The notes under the pieces are model-generated. The model ran no database searches. It was given only the letters and a program-made list of their open reading frames with translations, and was not told where the DNA came from. From positions 62,001 to 126,000 of the forward strand of contig NZ_BMNK01000009.1 of NCBI RefSeq assembly GCF_014646515.1: a DNA stretch of 64,000 nt, written 5' to 3'. A program made the position numbers and the translations under genes. The stretch comes from Nonomuraea glycinis (lineage in GTDB: Bacteria; Actinomycetota; Actinomycetes; Streptosporangiales; Streptosporangiaceae). Shown here piece by piece: positions 41,281 through 48,994 of the stretch; position 1 is the first letter of the stretch, and every line of letters begins with the position of its first letter.

Positions 41281-41380
41281 TCAGGTGGTGAGGGCGTCAG
41301 GGGCGTCAGGTGGTGAGGGCGTCAGGGGCGTCAGGTGGTGAGGGCGTCAGGGGCGTCGGGTGGTGGGGGCGTCAGGGGCG
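41281..41380. repeat. Four 25-bp tandem repeats downstream of groEL
   Basis: Units of 25 bp (TCAGGTGGTGAGGGCGTCAG plus GGGCG) start at 41281, 41306, 41331 and 41356. The first three are identical and the fourth has two changes. Degenerate sub-units (GTCAGGGGC) continue on both sides. No spacer sequences occur, so it is not a CRISPR array. Confidence 0.85.
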
Positions 41381-41490
41381 TCAGGGGCGTCGCCCGACTG
41401 TGCCGCAGGGCGCCGGAGCGTGGGACACAGGCTCCTGCGCGGGTAGCGAGGCCCTGCGGCGGGCATGCCACGAAAAACTCGCCGCAGGAA

Positions 41491-41529
41491 CACGTACGGC
41501 CCGCGCCGACGAATCGGGCGGGCCGTGCG
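41491..41529 (-). terminator. groEL terminator
   Basis: A 12-bp stem with one G-T pair, CGTACGGCCCGC on the left and GCGGGCCGTGCG (41518-41529) on the right, begins 16 bp downstream of the groEL stop. Confidence 0.65.
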
Positions 41530-41544
41530 GTGGAGCTGGTGTGG

Positions 41545-43164
41545 CTAGTGGCCGTGGCCGTGACCGTGGCCCTGACCAGCGGAGGCCTCTTCCTCTTCGG
41601 GCTTGTCCACCACGAGAACCTCGGTGGTGAGCAGCATGCCCGCGATGGAGGCGGCGTTCTGGACGGCCGAACGGGTGACCTTGACCGGGTCGATGACGCC
41701 CTGCGACAGCAGGTCGCCGTACTCGCCGGTGGCGGCGTTGAGGCCGTGTCCGGGCTTGAGCTCGGCGATCTTGTGCGTGACGACGTAACCCTCGAGACCG
41801 GCGTTCTCGGCGATCCAGCGGGACGGCTCGACCAGCGAGCGGCGCACGATGGCGACACCGGTGGCCTCGTCGCCCGTGAGGCCGAGGTCGTCGAGCTCCT
41901 TGGCGACGTGGATCAGCGCGGAGCCACCACCGGAGACGATGCCCTCCTCGATCGCGGCGCGCGTCGCGGAGATCGCGTCCTCGAGGCGGTGCTTCTTCTC
42001 CTTGAGCTCCACCTCGGTGGCCGCGCCGACACGCAGCACGCACACACCGCCGGCGAGCTTGGCCAGGCGCTCCTGGAGCTTCTCGCGGTCCCAGTCGGAG
42101 TCCGACTGCTCGATCGCGAGCTTGATCTCCTTGACCCGGTCCTCGATGGCCTTGGCGTCACCGGCGCCGTCGACGATGGTCGTGGCGTCCTTGGTGACGA
42201 CGATGCGGCGGGCGGTGCCGAGCACCTCCAGACCGACGTTCTCCAGCTTGAGGCCGATCTCCTCGCTGACGACCTGGCCACCCGTGAGGATGGCGATGTC
42301 CTGCAGCATCGCCTTGCGGCGGTCGCCGAAGCCGGGAGCCTTGACGGCGACAGAGGTGAAGGTGCCGCGGATCTTGTTGGTGACCAGAACGGCCAGGGCC
42401 TCGCCCTCGACGTCCTCAGCGACCACCAGCAGCGGCTTCTTGCTCTGCGCGATCTGCTCCAGCAGCGGCAGGAAGTCCGCGATGGAGGAGACCTTGCCCT
42501 GGGTGAGCAGGATGTAGGCGTCCTCCAGGACGGCCTCCATGCGCTCGGAGTCGGTGACCATGTAGGCCGACAGGTAACCCTTGTCGAACTGCAGGCCCTC
42601 GGTGAACTCGAGCTCCATGCCCATGGCGTTGGACTCTTCGACGGTGAGCACACCGTCCTTGCCCACCTTGTCGAACGCCTCGGCGATCAGCTCGCCGATC
42701 TGGGCGTCCTGCGCGGAGATCGTCGCGACATTGGCGATCTCCTTCTTGTCCTCGACCGGACGGGCGCTGGCCAGCAGCTTGTCGCTGATGGCCTTGGCGG
42801 CCTGGTCGATGCCGCGCTTGAGCGACAGCGGCGAGGCGCCGGCGGCCACGTTGCGCAGGCCCTCGCGGACCATCGCCTGGGCCAGGACGGTCGCGGTGGT
42901 GGTGCCGTCGCCCGCGACGTCGTTGGTCTTGGTGGCAACTTCCTTGGCGAGCTGGGCGCCGAGGTTCTCGTAACGCTCCTCCAGCTCGATCTCACGAGCG
43001 ATGGTCACGCCGTCGTTCGTGATCGTCGGGGCACCGAACTTCTTGTCGATGACGACGTTGCGGCCACGGGGGCCGAGGGTAACCTTTACGGCGTCCGCGA
43101 GGGCGTTGACGCCGCGCTCAAGCGCGCGGCGAGCGTTCTCGTCGAATTCCAGGATCTTCGCCAT
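41545..43164 (-). CDS. groEL: Chaperonin GroEL (60 kDa)
   Basis: A 539-aa chaperonin subunit that folds proteins with ATP and GroES in a double ring. Diagnostic parts are AVKVTLGPRGRNVVIDK, the ATP loop DVAGDGTTTATVLAQAM, GFGDRRKAMLQDIA and AAIEEGIVSGGGSALIH. The C-terminus ends AGQGHGHGHGH: a histidine-rich tail, typical of the groES-linked GroEL1 copy in actinobacteria (the second copy usually ends in Gly-Gly-Met). It lies 72 bp downstream of groES in one transcript controlled by CIRCE. Confidence 0.97.
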   Translation of the reverse strand: MAKILEFDENARRALERGVNALADAVKVTLGPRGRNVVIDKKFGAPTITNDGVTIAREIELEERYENLGAQLAKEVATKTNDVAGDGTTTATVLAQAMVREGLRNVAAGASPLSLKRGIDQAAKAISDKLLASARPVEDKKEIANVATISAQDAQIGELIAEAFDKVGKDGVLTVEESNAMGMELEFTEGLQFDKGYLSAYMVTDSERMEAVLEDAYILLTQGKVSSIADFLPLLEQIAQSKKPLLVVAEDVEGEALAVLVTNKIRGTFTSVAVKAPGFGDRRKAMLQDIAILTGGQVVSEEIGLKLENVGLEVLGTARRIVVTKDATTIVDGAGDAKAIEDRVKEIKLAIEQSDSDWDREKLQERLAKLAGGVCVLRVGAATEVELKEKKHRLEDAISATRAAIEEGIVSGGGSALIHVAKELDDLGLTGDEATGVAIVRRSLVEPSRWIAENAGLEGYVVTHKIAELKPGHGLNAATGEYGDLLSQGVIDPVKVTRSAVQNAASIAGMLLTTEVLVVDKPEEEEASAGQGHGHGHGH

Positions 43165-43236
43165 TTTGCTGAGAGTCCTCTCCTGGCGTCGAAAGCCCCG
43201 AACGCGGTATGCGTCCGGGGCCCCGACACAACCGGC

Positions 43237-43548
43237 TTACTTCTCGATGATCGCGAGAACGTCGCGGGCGGAGAGCACGAGGTACTCCTCGCCGCCGTAC
43301 TTGACCTCGGTGCCGCCGTACTTGCTGTAGAGGACGATGTCGCCCTCGCTGACGTCGAGCGGAATCCGCTTGTCGCCGTCCTCATCCCAGTTGCCGGGAC
43401 CCACCGCGAGGACCTTGCCCTCTTGCGGCTTCTCCTTGGCGGTGTCCGGGATGACCAGACCGGAAGCGGTGGTCTGCTCTGCCTCAAGCGGCTGAACCAC
43501 AATGCGGTCGCCGAGCGGCTTAACGGGAACCTTGGTGGCGGTCGTCAC
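43237..43548 (-). CDS. groES: Co-chaperonin GroES (10 kDa)
   Basis: A 103-aa co-chaperonin, the heptameric lid of GroEL. It has PLGDRIVVQPLEAEQTTASG, the mobile loop SGLVIPDTAKEKPQEGK and DIVLYSKYGGTEVKYGGEEY. The GTG at 43548 is preceded by GGGGAGG seven bases upstream. It is the first gene of the groES-groEL operon behind a sigma-70-type promoter and CIRCE. Confidence 0.97.
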   Translation of the reverse strand: MTTATKVPVKPLGDRIVVQPLEAEQTTASGLVIPDTAKEKPQEGKVLAVGPGNWDEDGDKRIPLDVSEGDIVLYSKYGGTEVKYGGEEYLVLSARDVLAIIEK

Positions 43549-43637
43549 GATCGGACCTCCCCTTCAGATATGAATGATCTAGAAGAGGCGACCAGCGGGG
43601 CCTGCCGTCGCGGGTGCCAGACCTGCCTCGTCGCACA

Positions 43638-43664
43638 TTGGCACTCTCAAGGGGAGAGTGCCAA
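43638..43664 (-). promoter_or_regulatory. CIRCE element (HrcA operator)
   Basis: The exact CIRCE inverted repeat: TTGGCACTC, nine bases, GAGTGCCAA. It lies 90 bp before the groES start and directly downstream of the -10 box, so HrcA bound here would block transcription until heat shock. The hrcA gene is not in the window. Confidence 0.95.
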
Positions 43665-43669
43665 CAGGA

Positions 43670-43698
43670 AACATATGCAAGAGGGGCTTGACAGTCAA
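43670..43698 (-). promoter_or_regulatory. groES-groEL promoter
   Basis: On the minus strand TTGACT (-35) and TATGTT (-10) are separated by 17 bp. The CIRCE element starts six bases downstream of the -10, the normal arrangement for an HrcA-repressed housekeeping promoter. Confidence 0.85.
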
Positions 43699-43886
43699 CA
43701 CGAACTCGTCCGCTGAGAGCGATCAGGACCGAGTCTTCGCCTGGATAACCCCTGGTTGCGGGGTTTCTGAAGTCCCAGCCTAGGTGCAGCCAGGAGGATC
43801 CCTCCGCACGTCGCGTCGGCGCGCCGTACGGCTGGAGCCGGCGGACCCGGCCGGGCGGATCGGCGGGGGCGCTAACGTCGTACGTC

Positions 43887-45062
43887 GTGGACTTCGACGC
43901 CTTTCGTGAGCTGCTGACGCCGCGCGGCCTGCGGGCGCTCGGCGAGGCCGAGGAGCTCGTGGGCGCCGATCCGGTCGTGGCCGCCACCAAGCTGCGCAGG
44001 ACCTACGACGCCGCGCTGACCTCGGCCGCGCTCACCCAGGCCGGGCTCAGGGACCGGGCGCGGGCGAAGTTCGGCGCGGACGCGGGGCTGATGTACTTCA
44101 CGCCGCACGGCCTGGAGCAGGCGACCCGCGCCGAGGTCGCCGAGCACCGCGCCCGCCGCCTGGCCGCCGGGCCCGGCCTGCGGGTCGTGGACGCGTGCTG
44201 CGGCATCGGCGGTGACCTGGTGGCGCTGGCCCGCGCGGGCTGCACCGTGGACGCCGTGGACACCGACCCGCTGACCGTCGCCGTCGCCACGGCGAACGCC
44301 GAGGCGCTCGGCCTCGCCGACCGGGTCACGGTCACGGTGGCCGACGCCGCGTCGGTCGCCCCCGAGGCGTACGACGTGCTGTTCGCCGACCCCGCGCGCC
44401 GCACCTCCAGGGGCAGGACGTTCGACCCGTTGGCCTACTCCCCGCCCTGGCCGGTGGTGCTGGAGCTGGTGTCCAGGTCGCGTCGCGCCTGCCTCAAGGT
44501 GGCCCCCGGAATCCCGTACGAGTTCATCCCCGACGCCGCCGAGGCCGAGTGGGTCTCCTACCGGGGCGACGTCAAGGAGGCCACCCTCTGGACCGGTGGC
44601 GACGAGGAGCGGACCGGCAGGCGGGCCACGCTGCTGCCCGGCTCGCACACCCTGGCCGCCACCGGCGTGCGGGCGGTCACGGGCCCGGTCGGGCGCTATG
44701 TGTACGAGCCCGACGGAGCCGCCATCCGCGCGCATCTCGTGGGTGAGGTGGCCGAGCTGGTGCGCGGCCGCCTTCCCGATCCGATGATCGCTTACATCTC
44801 CGGGGACGAGCCGATCGACACCCCCTGGGCCGCGAGGTACGAAGTCGACGAGGTGCTGCCTTTCTCGCTCAAGCGCCTCCGTACGGCACTCCGCGACCGC
44901 CAAATCGGAAATGTCACCATCAAAAAGCGCGGCTCGGCCGTAGATATCGAACGCCTGCGCCGCGACCTCCGACTTTCCGGCGTTAAATCCACTGTAATCA
45001 TCCTGACAAGGATTATGGACAGGCCGTCAGTCATCATCTGCAACCCCAGCCCACCTGCATAA
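43887..45062 (+). CDS. Class I methyltransferase with THUMP-like domain
   Basis: A 391-aa SAM-dependent methyltransferase-like protein. The N-terminal helical part (FRELLTPRGLRALGEAEEL) leads to the Rossmann domain with motif I VVDACCGIGGDLVALARAG, DAVDTDPLTVAVA and the DPAR motif in DVLFADPARRTSRGRTFDP. The C-terminal 90 residues (DEVLPFSLKRLRTALRDRQ, VTIKKRGSAVDIERLRRDLR) are the THUMP-like domain, which suggests an RNA substrate. Family members are conserved in actinobacteria; their modification is not established. The start is GTG 43887. The 338 bp upstream hold the groES promoter on the other strand. Confidence 0.85.
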   Translation: MDFDAFRELLTPRGLRALGEAEELVGADPVVAATKLRRTYDAALTSAALTQAGLRDRARAKFGADAGLMYFTPHGLEQATRAEVAEHRARRLAAGPGLRVVDACCGIGGDLVALARAGCTVDAVDTDPLTVAVATANAEALGLADRVTVTVADAASVAPEAYDVLFADPARRTSRGRTFDPLAYSPPWPVVLELVSRSRRACLKVAPGIPYEFIPDAAEAEWVSYRGDVKEATLWTGGDEERTGRRATLLPGSHTLAATGVRAVTGPVGRYVYEPDGAAIRAHLVGEVAELVRGRLPDPMIAYISGDEPIDTPWAARYEVDEVLPFSLKRLRTALRDRQIGNVTIKKRGSAVDIERLRRDLRLSGVKSTVIILTRIMDRPSVIICNPSPPA

Positions 45063-45250
45063 ATGACAAATCAGGGCGATTCATCGATAAGCACGACGTT
45101 CTCCCTCGCCCCTGACGGACCATGATCGAAAGGCTATGGTGGCGGGCGGGAGTTCTCCCCCTATCGCGGTGAGCCGTGTTCTCCTTCTTCCATTTCTTGT
45201 AAACCGGACTCGCTACGCGGCAGACCGTCGACGAGCGAAGGAGCCTTTCG

Positions 45251-46813
45251 GTGGATCATTCGAACCACACCACCCTTCTGCAAGCGGGCGGCCAGACCGC
45301 CATCTCCGACAGGATGCGGGAGCTGCTGGCGCGTGCCGCGCAGGATCACGTGTACGAGCAGCGCACGCAGGGAGCCGTCCTCGACGAGATCCGGCAGCGG
45401 CTTGAGGGCATGGAGTGGCTTCTTCGCGAGGTGCGCGAGCGCGAGCTCGGCGGTCTCAGCGGCACCCTTGAGACGGTGAGCGGGCGGCTCGACGACATCG
45501 CGGCCAAGCCGCCGATGTGGGCCGAGGGGCTGGCCCAGCACGTGGAGGCGGTGCGCGATCACGTCGACGCCGTCGGCGAGCAGGTCGACGGCGTCGACTC
45601 CCGGGTGGAGTCGGTGCACGAGCGCGTGCACCCGGTCCTGGAGCTGCCGAAGCTGCGCGCCGATCTCGGCATCGTGAGCGAGGGCGTCGAGGAGACGCTC
45701 AGCAGGCTGCAGTCGGTGCTGGAGGTGACCGACGGCATGACCCAGCGGATGGGCGAGTTCACCACCAGGCTCGCCCAGGTGAGCGCCGGCATGGAGGTCG
45801 CCGCCGGCCGGTTCAACCGGATCGACAAGTCGCTGGCCGAGCTCAACGGCCGCACCGACCGCGTCGAGGGGGTGGTGCTGGACCTGTCCGACGGCTTGGA
45901 CGAGCGGCTGGCCGCGACCGCCGAGCAGCTCACCGCCTCGACGGACCGGGTGAGCGTCAAGGTGGACGCCGTCGAGCAGCGCCTGACCAGCCGCCTGGAC
46001 GACACCGAGCAGTCCCTCGGCACCCGGCTCGACGACACCGAGCAGCGCCTCACCGGCCGCGTGCACGACCTCTCCGGCCGCGTCGACAGCAGGGTGGACA
46101 AGATCGACGGCCGGCTGGTCGCGATCGACTCCCGCCTGGCGAACGTCGACCACCGCTTCGAAACCGCCGACCAGTCCCTCACCGACATCGGTACCCGCCT
46201 GCAGGGCGTGGACGCGCGGCTGGACGGGTTCGACACCCGCCTGACGTCCGTGGACGGCCGGCTCGTCGCCATGAACGGCGAGCTGGACGCCCGCCTGACC
46301 GGTCACGACGGGCGCTTCGACGCCCTGGACGAGCACCAGAGCGAGACCGCCGCCCGCGACGAGGACCGCTTCAACGGCCTCGACACCCACCTCAAGTCCC
46401 TGGATGAGCGGCTGGAAGCGGCCGAGGAGCACCTGACCACCCGCGTCGACGGCCTCGACGCCCACCTGACCGGCCTCACCACCCACTCCGAGCAGGTCGG
46501 CGAGACGCTGGAGGCCGTGAGCCGCCGCATCGGCCAACTCCCCGAGGCGCTGGCCATCGACGAGCGTCTCGGCGAGCTGCTCGACTCCCACCGGGCCGAC
46601 CACGCCGAGCGCCTGGCCGAGGCGGCGGCCGCGCTCACCGAGGCGGTCAGCTCCCGCCCCGACCGCGAGGCGCTGGCCGAGACCGTGTCCGAGACGGTGA
46701 CCGGCATCGTCGAGCCCGCCACCGCTGACCTCAACAAGCGCCTCGGCGCCCTGGAGGAGACCATGCTGGCCCTCGCCGAGGCCCTGCTGCGGCCCACCCG
46801 CGCCAAGGACTGA
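45251..46813 (+). CDS. Long heptad-repeat coiled-coil protein
   Basis: A 520-aa, very acidic protein without membrane span or signal peptide. Almost the whole length is helical with heptad periodicity. The clearest part is residues 278-340, nine consecutive heptads of the form (I/V/F)DxRLxx, such as VDSRVDK, IDGRLVA, IDSRLAN and VDARLDG. Two shorter copies read RLDDTEQ. A rod-like oligomer, perhaps a cytoskeletal or scaffold protein, is likely, but no named family is recognised. The GTG at 45251 has AAGGAG eight bases upstream. It lies between the THUMP-like gene and convergent tsaD. Confidence 0.75.
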   Translation: MDHSNHTTLLQAGGQTAISDRMRELLARAAQDHVYEQRTQGAVLDEIRQRLEGMEWLLREVRERELGGLSGTLETVSGRLDDIAAKPPMWAEGLAQHVEAVRDHVDAVGEQVDGVDSRVESVHERVHPVLELPKLRADLGIVSEGVEETLSRLQSVLEVTDGMTQRMGEFTTRLAQVSAGMEVAAGRFNRIDKSLAELNGRTDRVEGVVLDLSDGLDERLAATAEQLTASTDRVSVKVDAVEQRLTSRLDDTEQSLGTRLDDTEQRLTGRVHDLSGRVDSRVDKIDGRLVAIDSRLANVDHRFETADQSLTDIGTRLQGVDARLDGFDTRLTSVDGRLVAMNGELDARLTGHDGRFDALDEHQSETAARDEDRFNGLDTHLKSLDERLEAAEEHLTTRVDGLDAHLTGLTTHSEQVGETLEAVSRRIGQLPEALAIDERLGELLDSHRADHAERLAEAAAALTEAVSSRPDREALAETVSETVTGIVEPATADLNKRLGALEETMLALAEALLRPTRAKD

Positions 46814-46862
46814 GCCGCGCGGGACTGAGCCGCGCGGGACTCAGACGCGCGGGACTCAGACG
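46811..46862. repeat. 15-bp tandem repeats joining two convergent stop codons
   Basis: The 15-bp unit TGAGCCGCGCGGGAC repeats at 46811 and 46826, and a variant TCAGACGCGCGGGAC at 46841, with a partial fourth from 46856. The first unit begins with the stop of the coiled-coil gene and the last contains the tsaD stop on the other strand. Confidence 0.8.
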
Positions 46863-47887
46863 TGGACCGTCGTGATGGGCATCGAGGAGTCGGCGGGGAT
46901 CTCCAGCGAGGACGGGGTGACGCCGGCCGCCACCAGGTCCGAGCCGAGCGCGGCGACCATGGCGCCGTTGTCGGTGCACAGCCCGGGGCGGGGGACGCGC
47001 AGCCGTACGCCGGCCGCGTCGCACCGCTCCTGGGCCAGGGCGCGCAGCCGCGAGTTCGCCGCCACGCCGCCACCGATCAGCAGGTCGCCCACGCCGTACT
47101 TACGGCAGGCCTGCAGGGCCTTACGGGTCAGCACGTCGACCACCGCCTCCTGGAAGGAGGCGGCCACGTCCGGCACGTGGATGCGCTCCCCCGCCGACTC
47201 GCGCGCCTCCACCCAGCGGGCGACGGCGGTCTTCAGCCCTGAGAAGGAGAAGTCGAGCGTGCCGTCGTCCATCTTGCCCCGGGGGAAGGCGACCGCGGTG
47301 CCGGAGCCCGAGGTGGCGGCCTTGTCGATGTAGGGGCCGCCGGGGAACGGCAGCCCGAGCACCCGCGCCACCTTGTCGAACGCCTCCCCCGCCGCGTCGT
47401 CCACGGTGGAGCCGAGCGAGATCACGTCCTTGGCCACGTCGGGCACCAGCAGCAGCGAGGAGTGCCCGCCCGACACCAGCAGGGCGATGCACGGCTTGGG
47501 CAGCGGCCCGTGCTCCAGCTGGTCCACCGCGACGTGCGCGGCCAGGTGGTTGACGCCGTAGAGGGGAATGCCGAGGCCGAGCGCGTAGGCCTTGGCCGCG
47601 GCCACGCCGACCAGCAGTGCGCCGGCCAGCCCCGGCCCGGCGGTGACCGCGATCGCGTCGATGTCGGAGAACCTCAGCCCGGCCTGGGCCAGCGCCGCCT
47701 CCACGGTGGGCGTCATCGCCTCCAGGTGCGCTCGCGAGGCCACCTCGGGCACCACGCCGCCGAAGCGGGCGTGCTCTTCCATGCTGGAGGCGATCGTGTT
47801 GGCCAGCAGGGTGTGGCCGGTGACGATCCCGATGCCGGTCTCGTCGCAGGACGTCTCGATGCCCAGGACCAGCGGTGCGTCAGCCAT
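46856..47887 (-). CDS. tsaD: tRNA N6-adenosine threonylcarbamoyltransferase TsaD
   Basis: A 343-aa ASKHA-fold enzyme that transfers the threonylcarbamoyl group onto A37 of ANN-decoding tRNAs (t6A). It shows LGIETSCDETGIGIV, the metal-binding GVNHLAAHVAVDQ, LLVSGGHSSLLLV and LIGGGVAANSRLRALAQE. It works with TsaB and TsaE, both encoded nearby (48.3-49.0 and 51.4-51.9 kb). The start overlaps the rimI stop by 8 nt, so tsaB-rimI-tsaD form one transcript. Confidence 0.96.
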   Translation of the reverse strand: MADAPLVLGIETSCDETGIGIVTGHTLLANTIASSMEEHARFGGVVPEVASRAHLEAMTPTVEAALAQAGLRFSDIDAIAVTAGPGLAGALLVGVAAAKAYALGLGIPLYGVNHLAAHVAVDQLEHGPLPKPCIALLVSGGHSSLLLVPDVAKDVISLGSTVDDAAGEAFDKVARVLGLPFPGGPYIDKAATSGSGTAVAFPRGKMDDGTLDFSFSGLKTAVARWVEARESAGERIHVPDVAASFQEAVVDVLTRKALQACRKYGVGDLLIGGGVAANSRLRALAQERCDAAGVRLRVPRPGLCTDNGAMVAALGSDLVAAGVTPSSLEIPADSSMPITTVHV

Positions 47888-48326
47888 CCAGCTTTCTCCT
47901 CATCATGATCGCGTCGGTGCCGTCGTCGTAGTAGCGGCGCCGGACGCCGATCTCCTCGAACCCGAAATGCTGGTAGACGCCCCGGGCGACCGGATTGTCC
48001 TCCCGTACCTCCAGGAAGATCTCCCGCGCGCCTCGCTCGCCCGCCACCCGCAGCAGCTCGGCCAGCATCGCGCCGCCGATGCCGGTGCCGCGGTGGGACT
48101 CCAGCACCGCGATGGTCTGCACGTCGGCCTGGTCGGCGGCGACGGCCAGGCCCGCGTAGGCGACGATCTGGTCGTCCGCCTCCGCCACCACGTAGTGCCT
48201 GGTGCGCGGCTGGTCGGCGAGCTCACCGCGCATCATCCCCTCGCTCCACGCGTCGTACGGGAACGTCGCCTGCTCGATCGCCATCACCACCGGCAGATCG
48301 GCCACGGTCATCTGCCGCAGCTTCAC
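47880..48326 (-). CDS. rimI: Ribosomal protein S18 alanine N-acetyltransferase RimI
   Basis: A 148-aa GNAT acetyltransferase. The acetyl-CoA-binding motif is VLESHRGTGIGGAMLAELL, followed by IFLEVREDNPVARGVYQHFG, characteristic of RimI, which acetylates the N-terminal Ala of S18. Its place between tsaB and tsaD is the standard actinobacterial order. It overlaps tsaB by 4 nt and tsaD by 8 nt. Confidence 0.92.
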   Translation of the reverse strand: MKLRQMTVADLPVVMAIEQATFPYDAWSEGMMRGELADQPRTRHYVVAEADDQIVAYAGLAVAADQADVQTIAVLESHRGTGIGGAMLAELLRVAGERGAREIFLEVREDNPVARGVYQHFGFEEIGVRRRYYDDGTDAIMMRRKLDG

Positions 48327-48967
48327 GCCGTCACCCGCTTGGGCGCGCCGGGCACGACCGCGTCGGGCCGGCGCAGATAGACGGGGTGCGGCTGGTCGAG
48401 CGGCGTCCCCGCCGCGATGCGCTCGGCCGCGAGCGCGGCCAGGAATCCGGCGTACGGGTAAGCCGGCTCATGCGCGCGGCCGAGCGCCTCGGGATAGAGC
48501 CCGGCCCCGGCGCCCACCACCGGCAGTCCCTCGACGGGGACCTCGGCGGGCCGGGCGACGGACGGGCCGTCGAGCCTGGTGCGCCGATCGGCGTAGCGGG
48601 CCCAGAACACCTCCTTGCGCCGCGCGTCGGTGGCGACCAGGAACGGCTCGTCCAAGCCGCTGCCGTAGGCGATGGCGTCGAGCGTGCAGATGCCGTAGGC
48701 CGGCACGCCGAGCGTGGTGGCGAGGCCCTGCGCGGTCATCAGCCCGACCCGCAGGCCGGTGTAGGGGCCGGGGCCGCTGCCCGCGACCACGGCGGTGACG
48801 TCACGCGGCGACACCCGCGCCTCCGCCAGCACGCGCTCGACGGCCGGCGCCAGCAACTCGCCGTGACGCCGGGCGTCGATCGTGGTGGATTCGGCGAGCA
48901 CTCGCGTCCCGTCGTGGAGCGCGGCGGTGACGGCGGGGGTAGCGGTATCGAAAGCCAGGACCAACAC
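48323..48967 (-). CDS. tsaB: t6A biosynthesis protein TsaB
   Basis: A 214-aa paralogue of TsaD that scaffolds the t6A complex. It begins MLVLAFDTATPAVTAALHDG and has VVAGSGPGPYTGLRVGLMTA and VPAYGICTLDAIA, the conserved TsaB segments; the metal-binding His pair of TsaD is absent as expected. It is the first gene of tsaB-rimI-tsaD. The ATP-binding partner TsaE lies about 2.5 kb upstream, separated by three unrelated genes. Confidence 0.94.
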   Translation of the reverse strand: MLVLAFDTATPAVTAALHDGTRVLAESTTIDARRHGELLAPAVERVLAEARVSPRDVTAVVAGSGPGPYTGLRVGLMTAQGLATTLGVPAYGICTLDAIAYGSGLDEPFLVATDARRKEVFWARYADRRTRLDGPSVARPAEVPVEGLPVVGAGAGLYPEALGRAHEPAYPYAGFLAALAAERIAAGTPLDQPHPVYLRRPDAVVPGAPKRVTA

Positions 48968-48994
48968 GACTGATTAGCCTACCCGCAGAGCAGG

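Larger units (their letters stand above)
40810..41544. other. 735-bp gap between sigD and groEL
   Basis: I see no supportable gene. 40820-41080 is unusually AT-rich and poor in G on the plus strand and contains the sigD promoter region. 41100-41400 is very G-rich with tandem repeats (listed separately), and 41491-41529 is a terminator for groEL. In mycobacteria a whiB-family gene and a small gene occupy this place; no Cys-rich WhiB-like frame is visible here. Confidence 0.6.
43549..43886. other. Divergent gap between groES and THUMP-like gene
   Basis: 338 bp containing the groES leader, CIRCE (43638-43664) and promoter (43670-43698). From 43700 to 43886 I see no further clear signal; the promoter of the THUMP-like gene must lie there. 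Confidence 0.6.

Noticed and set aside
41281..41380. Regular repeats as a possible CRISPR array
   Set aside because: The 25-bp units are directly contiguous with no unique spacers and no cas genes are nearby, so this is a tandem repeat.
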